The translations under genes were made by a program, and so were the position numbers. A stretch of 7,172 bases of DNA, from NCBI GenBank assembly GCA_003455945.1, contig DMPQ01000290.1, forward strand, positions 13,647 to 20,818, written 5' to 3'. Below, piece by piece: positions 1 through 5,580 of this stretch. The notes under the pieces were generated by a model that did not search any database, was not told the origin of the DNA, and saw nothing but the letters and a program-made list of their open reading frames with translations. Origin of the DNA: Planctomycetaceae bacterium (GTDB lineage Bacteria > Planctomycetota > Planctomycetia > Pirellulales > Pirellulaceae). Every line of letters starts with the position of its first letter. Positions within the stretch are counted from its first letter, which is position 1.

Positions 1-2
1 CG

Positions 3-125
3 CGGAAGTACCTGCAGCGCGTCGTCGACGAACACCCAGGTACGCCGTGGGCGCATATCGCCGAAATCGAACTCCGGACGCCGATCGGCTATGTCTGGAA
101 GGAAGTCGACACCGATCGCCGCTGA
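3..125 (+). CDS. C-terminal end of an uncharacterised planctomycete protein (5' truncated)
   Basis: Only the last 40 codons and a TGA stop are present; the gene enters from the left edge in the frame starting at base 3. The peptide reads [20 protein letters not shown] followed by [20 protein letters not shown]. The opening looks like the last helix of a TPR-like or helical repeat ('[15 protein letters not shown]'). From memory, this ending is common in large planctomycete proteins, some annotated as VWA-domain proteins, but no VWA residues lie inside the window, so the function stays open. Codon use matches the neighbouring genes and nothing suggests decay. The gene converges on the UxaA-family gene, leaving 105 bp between the two stop codons. 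Confidence 0.75.
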   Translation, partial: RKYLQRVVDEHPGTPWAHIAEIELRTPIGYVWKEVDTDRR

Positions 126-175
126 GTCGACGGCGCGAAACGCCTGGCCGAGCGACGCTCGACGATGTCGCTTCC

Positions 176-209
176 GCCGGCCTTTTCGCGGGCGCCGGCC
201 TCTTCGCGG
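176..209. repeat. Tandem 18-bp-period direct repeat in convergent gap
   Basis: GCCGGCCTTTTCGCGG (176-191) is repeated as GCCGGCCTCTTCGCGG (194-209) with one mismatch, an offset of 18 bp. Each copy contains the palindrome GCCGGC, so the two copies can also pair as a 6-bp stem. The repeat lies between two convergent genes (stops at 125 and 231), where a transcription terminator would be expected. I see no classic stem followed by a T-run, so a terminator role is only a possibility. Confidence 0.6.
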
Positions 210-230
210 ACGATCGCGTCGACCGGATGA

Positions 231-1781
231 TCAGAGGACCGGTCCGACGATCCACGGAACGAACTCCTCGTCGCCGATCCCCTGCGCTTCGCTCTTCGTC
301 GGTTCGCCGCTCGCCGTCGCGAGCAGCTTCTCGAAGATCCGCTCCCCCACCGCCTCGATCGATTCGCCGTCGAGAATGGTCCCGGCATCGACGTCCATGT
401 CCGCTTCCATCCGGCGGTACATCGGCGAGTTCGAGGCGACCTTCAGACTCGGCACCGGCTTGCAGCCGAAGCAGCTGCCGCGTCCCGTCGTGAAGACGAT
501 CAGATTCGCGCCGCCGGCGACCATGCCGGTGACGCTCGGCGGATCGTATCCCGGAGTATCCATGACGACGAACCCGCGCCGATCGATCGGCTCGGCATAG
601 TCGTAGACCCCTTCGAGCGCGGTCGATCCCCCTTTGGCGACCGCTCCGAGCGACTTCTCGGCGATCGTCGTCAGCCCGCCGGCCTTGTTGCCGACCGACG
701 GATTGTTGTCGAGCTCGACCCCGTAAAGCCCCGCGTACCAACGCCACCAGGCGATCCGTTCGAGCAGCTTTGCGGCGATCTCGGGAGTCCGAGCACGACG
801 CGTGAGCAGATGCTCGGCGCCGAAGATCTCGGTCGTCTCGGACAGGATCGCCGTTCCGCCGCAGGCGACGATCCGATCGGCCGCGATCCCGACCGCCGGA
901 TTGGCCGTCACTCCCGAGTTGCCGTCCGAGCCGCCGCATTCGGTCCCGAGAATCAGCGCCGACGCATCGCACGGCTCTCGCCGCGCCGCATCGACCAACG
1001 GCAGCAGCCGTTCCGCTTCGGCGATCGCTGCCGAGATCGTCGCTGCCGTCCCGCCGAGGTCCTGCATCACGAAGACCGGCGGTCCGCTGCGCGCCGCGAC
1101 GCCGTTCGCTCCCGGTGGCCCGAGCTGCACGAGCTTCTGCTCCTGCATCAGCAGCCCGATCGTCACCTGTTCGCAGCCGAGACCGATCAGCAGGTAGCCG
1201 CCGATGTTCGGGTGTCGAGCCATCCCGCCGAGAACTCGGTTGAGCATCTTGTGCCCCTGCCCCTGGTACTGCATCGCACAGCCGCCGTGGTGCGTCAGCG
1301 CGATGACACCGTCGACGTGCGGGAAGGGAGCGAGTCGTTCGCGAGTGAAATGCCGTGCAACCGCCTTCGAGACGGTCGCCGAACAGTTGACCGTCGAGAT
1401 GACCGCCAGGTAGTTGCGTGTTCCGATCTTTCCCGAATGGCGACGGTAGCCGAGAAACGTGCGCCCCGAGATCCGAGCGGGAGATTCCGGAATCGCGGTG
1501 CAGGGGGCCGGATCTCCCTGCGCATCGCCGTTCGTCAGATTGTGACTGTGGACGTGATCGCCGACCTCGATCGGCAGTGTCGCGTAGCCGATCACCTGGC
1601 CGTACTTTCGCACCGGAGCGCCGGGGGCGACCGGAGCGATCGCCAGCTTGTGTCCCAAGCCGACCGGCTGCCGGACGACCACGCTCCCCTCGCCGAGGTC
1701 GATCGACTCACCCGCCGTCAGATCTCGCGCGGCGACGACGATCGAGTCGTCGGGATGCAGATGCACGATCGGTCGAGTCAT
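231..1781 (-). CDS. UxaA/GarD-family sugar-acid dehydratase (altronate dehydratase-like)
   Basis: 516 aa, close to the family's usual 490-525. The family dehydrates sugar acids (UxaA on D-altronate, GarD on galactarate) in a metal-dependent cytoplasmic reaction. The SuyA/SuyB sulfolactate lyase halves are also relatives. An N-terminal SAF domain (about 1-95, HPDDSIVVAARDLTAGESI) precedes the UxaA catalytic region (about 108-516). Conserved Cys-containing motifs are visible: TVNCSATV (Cys133), HHGGCAM (Cys168), GLGCEQ (Cys203), TECGGSDGNSG (Cys282) and GRGSCFGCKPVPS (Cys437, Cys440). The C-terminus EFVPWIVGPVL is typical. The ATG at 1781 is chosen because the SAF domain begins there and AGGAA lies 9 nt upstream. 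The frame stays open further upstream, but that part overlaps the DUF1611 gene and is Arg-rich. It sits 149 bp downstream of the DUF1611 gene on the same strand. Family assignment is firm; the substrate cannot be told from sequence. Confidence 0.93.
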   Translation of the reverse strand: MTRPIVHLHPDDSIVVAARDLTAGESIDLGEGSVVVRQPVGLGHKLAIAPVAPGAPVRKYGQVIGYATLPIEVGDHVHSHNLTNGDAQGDPAPCTAIPESPARISGRTFLGYRRHSGKIGTRNYLAVISTVNCSATVSKAVARHFTRERLAPFPHVDGVIALTHHGGCAMQYQGQGHKMLNRVLGGMARHPNIGGYLLIGLGCEQVTIGLLMQEQKLVQLGPPGANGVAARSGPPVFVMQDLGGTAATISAAIAEAERLLPLVDAARREPCDASALILGTECGGSDGNSGVTANPAVGIAADRIVACGGTAILSETTEIFGAEHLLTRRARTPEIAAKLLERIAWWRWYAGLYGVELDNNPSVGNKAGGLTTIAEKSLGAVAKGGSTALEGVYDYAEPIDRRGFVVMDTPGYDPPSVTGMVAGGANLIVFTTGRGSCFGCKPVPSLKVASNSPMYRRMEADMDVDAGTILDGESIEAVGERIFEKLLATASGEPTKSEAQGIGDEEFVPWIVGPVL

Positions 1782-1930
1782 CAGCGGCGATTCCTGAACG
1801 GTGGGAAGTGCGAGAGGGAGCGAGGTGCGAGGAGCGAAACGCGACAAGCCGACCGGGAGCGTCGATCCCATCACCCGCAGTCGGCCGAGCCGGCGGCACA
1901 CGTTCGCGGCCTGCGGCGACCGCCGTCGGT

Positions 1931-2989
1931 TCAGACGCGCTTCGGCCGCGGATGCAACCGATCGAGGTCGGCTCGCGCCGCCACGATCGCCGCGAGCAAC
2001 GTCTCGGGACCGTCGCGGAACAGATCGCAGGCGGGAAGCCCGAACTCGTCCTCGATCCGCCGTCGTTCGTCTCGGGCCGCCGCATCGTCGAGCAGTCGGC
2101 CGTTGATCGCGAACCCGATCGTCCGACTCGGATGTCGGATCTCGGCCATCGTCTCGAAGCAACGTTTGATGTCGCGGATCGGAGGGATCGGGCGATGCTC
2201 GACGCTGGTCGTCCGCGTCCGCCCCGCCTCGTAGCAGAAGATCATCGCCTGCGGCGCACAGCCGTGCAGCAGCCCGAGCGTCACGGCCGAGTAGGCGGGA
2301 TGAGCCAGACTCCCCTGCCCTTCGATCAGCAGGATGTCGTGATGCTGGTGCCGCTTCACGAGCCGCTCGACCGCGCCGTTGACGAAGTCCGAGACGACAC
2401 AGTCGACCGGTACTCCGTCGCCGTCGATCATGATGCCGGTCTGGCCGGTCGCCAGGAACTTCGCGTCGAGCCCGCGCGCCGTGCAGGCGCGAGTCAGTTC
2501 GACCGCCGCGACCATCTTGCCGACGCTGCAGTCATGCCCCACCGTCAGCACGCGGAGCGTCGACGGATCGATGTCCAGACAGGTCGCGACGTCCCGTTCG
2601 TGATTGCGACGAACATCCTGCAGACGGACGCCGCGCCGCCGAGCCGCTTCGGCGAACTCGGCGTCGTCGCCGAGGAACTCGTGCAGCCCCGAAACGACAT
2701 CCATGCCGCGATCGATCGCCTCGAGGATGACCGCCCGCCACGGCGCCGGAATCTTTCCTCCCGGCGGCGCGATGCCGATCAGCAGCGTGTCCGCATCGGG
2801 AACGTCGGCCAATCGAGCGACGAACGGCACGCGTCCCGCCTGAAGCAGCTCGCCGCTGTGCCGACCGACCTGAGTCGAATCGAGAACCGCCAACACTTCC
2901 TCAGGGCGATAACGAATCACGTTCGCCGCCGTCTTGGCGGTGCGCGGGTTCGAGAAGCCTTCGGTCAGGATCACCAGACGACGAGCCAT
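1931..2989 (-). CDS. DUF1611 family P-loop protein (DgcN-like)
   Basis: 352 aa, full length for DUF1611. The N-terminal half (about 1-140) is Rossmann-like, with GFSNPRTAKTA near the start and IGIAPPGGKIP at 71-81. The C-terminal half is a P-loop domain with GHDCSVGKM at 151-159, spaced like the BioD loop GTDTxVGKT. It is followed by TGQTGIMIDGDGVP (181-194), LIEGQGSLAHPAYSAVTLGL (221-240) and YEAGRT (253-258), all characteristic of the family. Some members (DgcN) were reported as D-glutamate N-acetyltransferases working with the enolase-superfamily protein DgcA. No such partner is visible here; the next gene is a UxaA-family dehydratase instead. The ATG at 2989 has GGAG 10 nt upstream and starts directly at the family N-terminus. 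Family call is confident; the reaction and substrate are not. Probably cytoplasmic, since no signal peptide is seen. Confidence 0.9.
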   Translation of the reverse strand: MARRLVILTEGFSNPRTAKTAANVIRYRPEEVLAVLDSTQVGRHSGELLQAGRVPFVARLADVPDADTLLIGIAPPGGKIPAPWRAVILEAIDRGMDVVSGLHEFLGDDAEFAEAARRRGVRLQDVRRNHERDVATCLDIDPSTLRVLTVGHDCSVGKMVAAVELTRACTARGLDAKFLATGQTGIMIDGDGVPVDCVVSDFVNGAVERLVKRHQHHDILLIEGQGSLAHPAYSAVTLGLLHGCAPQAMIFCYEAGRTRTTSVEHRPIPPIRDIKRCFETMAEIRHPSRTIGFAINGRLLDDAAARDERRRIEDEFGLPACDLFRDGPETLLAAIVAARADLDRLHPRPKRV

Positions 2990-3004
2990 CGCAGGATCGC
3001 TCCA

Positions 3005-3019
3005 GGGACCGGGTGTCCC
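3005..3019 (-). other. Small hairpin next to the DUF1611 Shine-Dalgarno sequence
   Basis: GGGAC (3005-3009) and GTCCC (3015-3019) form a 5-bp stem with a 5-nt loop. On the minus strand it ends 1 nt before the GGAG (3003-3000) that probably serves the DUF1611 gene. It could influence ribosome access, but a stem this short is common by chance in GC-rich DNA. Confidence 0.3.
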
Positions 3020-3027
3020 GCGAGGAA

Positions 3028-3056
3028 GGCGCGCCGGCCGATCCGGACGGCGCGCC
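3028..3056 (-). other. GC-rich hairpin between rhodanese and DUF1611 genes
   Basis: GGCGCGCCG (3028-3036) pairs perfectly with CGGCGCGCC (3048-3056). After a G-A mismatch three more pairs form (3038-3040 with 3044-3046), closing on a 3-nt loop, giving 12 bp in all. It lies 47 nt after the rhodanese stop and 39 nt before the DUF1611 start. It could end rhodanese transcription or act in the DUF1611 leader. No T-run follows on the minus strand (TTCCTCG), so it is not a canonical intrinsic terminator. Confidence 0.5.
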
Positions 3057-3102
3057 GAAAATGACGTCGACGATCAAGACGAAGACCGCCCGTCGTTCCG
3101 AC

Positions 3103-3522
3103 TCAGCGGATCTCGGCCGGCTCCAGTCCCGCCTCGACCAGCGCATCGAACCCCTGAGGGAGCGGCCGGACGTCGAAGCCGAGCGACTTCAGGTAAGGCG
3201 TCGCGGTCAGGCAACGGCGCCCCGAGCGGCAGTGCACGTACAGGATCTTCCCCTTCACCAGCTCGTCGAGCTCGGCGCCGGGAGCAAGCATCTTCAGGCG
3301 CGAGAGCGGAATGCTGCGCGCGAGCTTCAGGTGCCCCGCCATCCACTCGTCCGGTTCGCGCACGTCGACCAACAGTGCCTTGCCGTTCGCCAGGTTCTCC
3401 TTCACCGTCTCGATCGAGTCCTCGGTGTGCTTCACCTCGGACGCTTCCTGAGCGGGGAGAGCGACGATGCACAGGGCGAGCAGCACGAGACTCGACACGA
3501 ACGAACGACGCAGCGCGGACAT
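3103..3522 (-). CDS. Exported single-domain rhodanese-like protein
   Basis: 139 aa. Residues 1-26 look like a signal peptide: basic MSALRRS, a hydrophobic stretch SLVLLALCIVALP, and a likely cleavage after ALPAQA-like residues (ALPAQEA), so the mature protein is probably periplasmic. The rest is one rhodanese domain: LLVDVREPDEWMAGHLKLAR (50-69), IPLSRL, then YVHCRSGRRC with the likely active-site Cys98 in the loop CRSGRR, and LKSLGFDVRPLPQGFDAL. The catalytic Cys is present, so persulfide or sulfur transfer is plausible; the physiological donor and acceptor are unknown. The ATG at 3522 has AGGAG 6 nt upstream and opens directly into the signal peptide. The frame stays open to 3636, but that extension is Arg/Pro-rich and would bury the signal peptide. 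It lies 282 bp downstream of asnS and 113 bp upstream of the DUF1611 gene. Confidence 0.9.
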   Translation of the reverse strand: MSALRRSFVSSLVLLALCIVALPAQEASEVKHTEDSIETVKENLANGKALLVDVREPDEWMAGHLKLARSIPLSRLKMLAPGAELDELVKGKILYVHCRSGRRCLTATPYLKSLGFDVRPLPQGFDALVEAGLEPAEIR

Positions 3523-3548
3523 GACCGACTCCTGAGGCGCGGGAAGCG

Positions 3549-3570
3549 GCGTTCCCGAGGTCGGGAACGC
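3549..3570. promoter_or_regulatory. 22-bp palindrome in the rhodanese leader
   Basis: GCGTTCCCG (3549-3557) is matched perfectly by CGGGAACGC (3562-3570) around AGGT; A3558 and T3561 also match, leaving only the central GG outside the symmetry. It ends 26 bp before the rhodanese ATG and just downstream of the candidate promoter at 3585-3613. It could be an operator for a dimeric repressor or an RNA hairpin in the leader. On the minus strand no T-run follows. Confidence 0.55.
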
Positions 3571-3584
3571 GGCGATTTCTCGGG

Positions 3585-3613
3585 ATTCTCCCCCCGCACT
3601 GCGCCGGCGGCAA
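3585..3613 (-). promoter_or_regulatory. Candidate sigma70-type promoter for the rhodanese gene
   Basis: On the minus strand TTGCCG (3613-3608; 4 of 6 to TTGACA) and GAGAAT (3590-3585; 4 of 6 to TATAAT) are separated by exactly 17 bp. A start site near 3578 would give a leader of about 55 nt and place the 22-bp palindrome at about +9 to +30. Two moderate hexamers can occur by chance, so this is tentative. Confidence 0.35.
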
Positions 3614-3747
3614 GCCCGAGCCGGCGGACCGCCCATGAGCCGAGCGGTCGTTGCCGAGTCGGACGGTCGGTTCGACCGATCTTCCGCTCGGCGGTCGGCA
3701 CGTTGTTGCGCCGGCGGAACGGCCCTTCGCGAGTCGATCCTCCGAGG

Positions 3748-3764
3748 GTGCCGGTGCTCGGCAC
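3748..3764 (-). terminator. Weak stem-loop downstream of asnS
   Basis: GTGCCG (3748-3753) pairs with CGGCAC (3759-3764) around a 5-nt loop, about 40 nt past the asnS stop. No T-run follows on the minus strand. It is placed where a 3'-end structure for asnS would be expected, but the stem is short and could be chance. Apart from this and the rhodanese leader elements, the 282-bp gap shows only a repeated GCCGGCGG (3603-3610 and 3620-3627). Confidence 0.25.
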
Positions 3765-3804
3765 GTCCCGCCGGCTCATCGCGACCGACGACTCGCCCTG
3801 CGTC

Positions 3805-5193
3805 TCAGAACTCGGCGCTTCCCGGCGTGCGCGGACAGGGGATGACGTCGCGGATGTTGCCCATGCCGGTGACGAACTGCACGATCCGTTCGAATCCCAG
3901 TCCGAAGCCGGCATGCGGAACCGACCCGTAGCGGCGCAGATCGAGATACCACCAGTAGTCGGCCGGTTCGAGCCCCTGTTCCTTCATCCGCGCTTCGAGC
4001 ACGTCCAGACGATCCTCGCGCTGACTGCCGCCGATGATCTCGCCCACCTTCGGCACCAGCACGTCCATCGCGCGGACCGTTCGTCCGTCGTCGTTGCAGT
4101 ACATGTAGAACGGCTTGAGCGATCGCGGGTAGTCGTGAAGGATCACCGGCGCCTGAAAATGCGTCTCGGTCAGGTACCGCTCGTGCTCGCTCTGCAGGTC
4201 CATTCCCCACGACACCGGATACTCGAACGTCCGCCCGCATGACTCGAGAATGCCGATCGCTTCGGTGTACGGGAGTCGGATGAACGGCTTGTCGACGATT
4301 CCCTGGAGCAGCTCGATCTGCCCCTTTTCGACCCACTGATCGAAGAACTGCATGTCCTCGGCACAGTCGCGGAGCGCGTCACCGATCAGCCGCTTGAGGA
4401 ACCGCTCGGCCAGTTCCATGTTGTCGTTCAGGTCGTAGAACGCCATCTCCGGTTCGATCATCCAGAACTCGGCCAGGTGGCGCGAGGTGTTGGAGTTCTC
4501 GGCGCGGAAGGTCGGCCCGAACGTGTACACCTTGCCGAGCGAACAGGCGAAGATCTCGGCTTCGAGCTGACCGCTGACGGTCAGGAAGGTCGGCTTGCCG
4601 AAGAAGTCGCGCGATGCGTCGATCTTTCCCTCGACGCGCGGCGGCTTGTCCAGGTCGAGCGTGGTGACCCGAAACATCGCGCCGGCCCCTTCGCAGTCGC
4701 TCGACGTGATGATCGGCGTGTTGACGTACAGGAAGCCGTCTTCCTGGAAGAAGTCGTGGATCGAACGAGCCAGGCGATTGCGGACCCGCATCACGCCGCC
4801 GAACGTGTTGGTCCGCGGGCGCAGATGAGCCCACTCGCGGAGCTTCTCGTAGGTGTGCCGCTTCTTCTGCAGCGGATACGTCTCGGGATCCGCTCCGCCG
4901 TAGACGACGACCCGAGTCGCCTTGAGTTCGGTCGGCTGCTTCCCTCCGCCCGACGCCACCACTTCACCTTCGACGCTGATGCTGCTGCCGGTGGCGAGCG
5001 ACGCGATCTCGTCGGCGTAGTTCGAGAGCGACTGATCGGCGATGACCTGCAGGTTCCCCTGGCTCGATCCGTCGTTCAGCTCGAGAAAGCTGAATCCCTT
5101 GGCGTCGCGCCGCGTCCGGACCCAGCCGCGAACCGTCACGGTCCGACCGATCGCCTCGGCCCGACGCGCCGCCGCCACGCTCATGATCGCCAT
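3805..5193 (-). CDS. asnS: Asparaginyl-tRNA synthetase
   Basis: 462 aa, against 466 in E. coli. A class II aminoacyl-tRNA synthetase that activates asparagine with ATP and charges tRNA-Asn in the cytoplasm. An N-terminal OB-fold anticodon-binding domain (about 16-96, [20 protein letters not shown]) is followed by the hinge [20 protein letters not shown] (106-125). The catalytic core has motif 1 around [20 protein letters not shown], then EGAG (168-171), motif 2 [21 protein letters not shown] region (229-249) and motif 3 GFGLGFERI (429-437). The SEHERYL and [10 protein letters not shown] signatures of bacterial AsnRS are intact and distinguish it from AspRS. The ATG at 5193 has GAGGAG 7 nt upstream; the next Met, three codons in, would be 16 nt away. 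The frame is open to 5370, but that part translates a tandem palindromic repeat and is not protein-like. trxB lies upstream across a 387-bp hairpin-rich gap. Confidence 0.98.
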   Translation of the reverse strand: MAIMSVAAARRAEAIGRTVTVRGWVRTRRDAKGFSFLELNDGSSQGNLQVIADQSLSNYADEIASLATGSSISVEGEVVASGGGKQPTELKATRVVVYGGADPETYPLQKKRHTYEKLREWAHLRPRTNTFGGVMRVRNRLARSIHDFFQEDGFLYVNTPIITSSDCEGAGAMFRVTTLDLDKPPRVEGKIDASRDFFGKPTFLTVSGQLEAEIFACSLGKVYTFGPTFRAENSNTSRHLAEFWMIEPEMAFYDLNDNMELAERFLKRLIGDALRDCAEDMQFFDQWVEKGQIELLQGIVDKPFIRLPYTEAIGILESCGRTFEYPVSWGMDLQSEHERYLTETHFQAPVILHDYPRSLKPFYMYCNDDGRTVRAMDVLVPKVGEIIGGSQREDRLDVLEARMKEQGLEPADYWWYLDLRRYGSVPHAGFGLGFERIVQFVTGMGNIRDVIPCPRTPGSAEF

Positions 5194-5224
5194 CGTCCAA
5201 CTCCTCGCCCGTCGTCGCCTCGCC

Positions 5225-5291
5225 TGTCGTCCTGCGACCGACCTCGGTCGCAATGGCTTGTCGTCCTGCGACCGCCCCCGGTCGCAATGGC
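5225..5291. repeat. Two tandem 33-bp palindromic (REP-like) units
   Basis: Units at 5225-5257 and 5259-5291 are identical at 31 of 33 positions. Each contains the 8-bp perfect stem TGCGACCG/CGGTCGCA with a 4-nt loop, ACCT in one (5241-5244) and CCCC in the other (5275-5278). Both differences between the copies are in the loop. A degenerate trace, GTCGTGCGACCG, is at 5484-5495. The units end 18 bp before the asnS Shine-Dalgarno sequence, so both hairpins would be in the asnS leader if transcription starts upstream. The form resembles REP/BIME elements. Confidence 0.8.
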
Positions 5292-5319
5292 CTCGTGACG
5301 CCTCGCCCCCGAGTGGGCC

Positions 5320-5337
5320 CGCGTCGTCCCCGACGCG
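5320..5337. other. 7-bp stem-loop in trxB-asnS gap
   Basis: CGCGTCG (5320-5326) pairs perfectly with CGACGCG (5331-5337) around the loop TCCC. Like the two tandem units beside it, it has a 4-nt loop and a CG-rich stem. No T-run flanks it on either strand. Confidence 0.5.
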
Positions 5338-5362
5338 CGGCCGTGGTGATGCCGCCCGTCTG

Positions 5363-5387
5363 AAAAACACCCCGATTCGTTCGGAGT
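5363..5387 (-). terminator. Candidate intrinsic terminator (trxB)
   Basis: On the minus strand ACTCCGA (5387-5381), loop ACGAA and TCGGGGT (5375-5369) form a 7-bp stem with one G-U pair, followed by G and five T residues (5367-5363). This is the only stem in the gap with a T-run in the right place. It lies about 195 nt past the trxB stop and upstream of asnS, so it would separate the two transcription units. The stem is modest, hence the limited confidence. Confidence 0.4.
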
Positions 5388-5400
5388 CGCCGTCTCACGC

Positions 5401-5423
5401 CCTCGGCTCGGGAAGAGCCGGGG
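5401..5423. other. 9-bp stem-loop in trxB-asnS gap
   Basis: CCTCGGCTC (5401-5409) pairs with GAGCCGGGG (5415-5423) around GGGAA, with one T-G wobble. The bases just to the right (GCCACACC) continue a GC-rich run that ends in GGCGCGCC at 5431-5438. No T-run follows. Confidence 0.5.
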
Positions 5424-5454
5424 CCACACCGGCGCGCCTCCCGTCGCGTGAGCC

Positions 5455-5471
5455 CGGCCACTCCGTGGCCG
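5455..5471. other. 7-bp stem-loop in trxB-asnS gap
   Basis: CGGCCAC (5455-5461) pairs perfectly with GTGGCCG (5465-5471) around the 3-nt loop TCC. No flanking T-run is seen. Confidence 0.5.
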
Positions 5472-5500
5472 AGGCATCGCTTCGTCGTGCGACCGAACCG

Positions 5501-5521
5501 GCATCGATGCGTGATCGATGC
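5501..5521. other. 8-bp stem-loop in trxB-asnS gap
   Basis: GCATCGAT (5501-5508) pairs perfectly with ATCGATGC (5514-5521) around GCGTG. It is less GC-rich than its neighbours. It sits directly beside the strong trxB 3' hairpin (5533-5561). Confidence 0.5.
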
Positions 5522-5532
5522 TCGCGCGAACC

Positions 5533-5561
5533 CGACCTCGGGCTCGGCGAGCCCGAGGTCG
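5533..5561 (-). terminator. Strong 13-bp hairpin just after trxB
   Basis: CGACCTCGGGCTC (5533-5545) pairs perfectly with GAGCCCGAGGTCG (5549-5561) around GGC. It starts about 19 nt past the trxB stop on the minus strand. Further CGCGC/GCGCG pairing (5523-5527 with 5561-5565) is possible with a bulge. There is no T-run, so it may act as a 3'-end stabiliser or a T-less terminator. Confidence 0.5.
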
Positions 5562-5580
5562 CGCGGTGCAGCCCGCTCGA

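Larger units (their letters stand above)
5194..5580. other. 387-bp hairpin-rich intergenic region, trxB to asnS
   Basis: No credible gene is seen on either strand; the reading frames that cross it are Arg-rich and include the repeats. It holds at least eight stem-loops, mostly perfect: 5233-5252, 5267-5286, 5320-5337, 5369-5387, 5401-5423, 5455-5471, 5501-5521 and 5533-5561. Stems are 7-13 bp with 3-5 nt loops. The asnS Shine-Dalgarno GAGGAG is at 5206-5201. No clear sigma70 promoter for asnS was found. This density looks like clustered REP-type elements combined with trxB 3'-end structures. Confidence 0.75.

Noticed and set aside
1782..2162. 127-residue N-terminal extension of the UxaA-family protein
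   Set aside because: It overlaps the DUF1611 gene in another frame, is Arg-rich, and the ATG at 1781 has a good Shine-Dalgarno sequence at the start of the SAF domain.
810..3064. Long plus-strand open frames (810-2234 and 1418-3064) opposite the UxaA and DUF1611 genes
   Set aside because: They are antisense to two genes with unmistakable family motifs, are very rich in Arg, Ser and Pro, and show no domain. Long antisense frames are expected in GC-rich DNA.
5225..5291. CRISPR array
   Set aside because: Only two units, separated by one base rather than by a unique spacer, and no cas genes are present.
5194..5300. T-box or other aminoacyl-tRNA-sensing riboswitch ahead of asnS
   Set aside because: No T-box sequence or specifier loop is seen, and T-boxes are characteristic of Firmicutes and some Actinobacteria. 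The hairpins are better described as REP-like repeats.
5194..5370. 59-residue N-terminal extension of AsnRS
   Set aside because: It translates the tandem palindromic repeats; GAGGAG at 5206-5201 is well placed for the ATG at 5193, and the length then matches known AsnRS.
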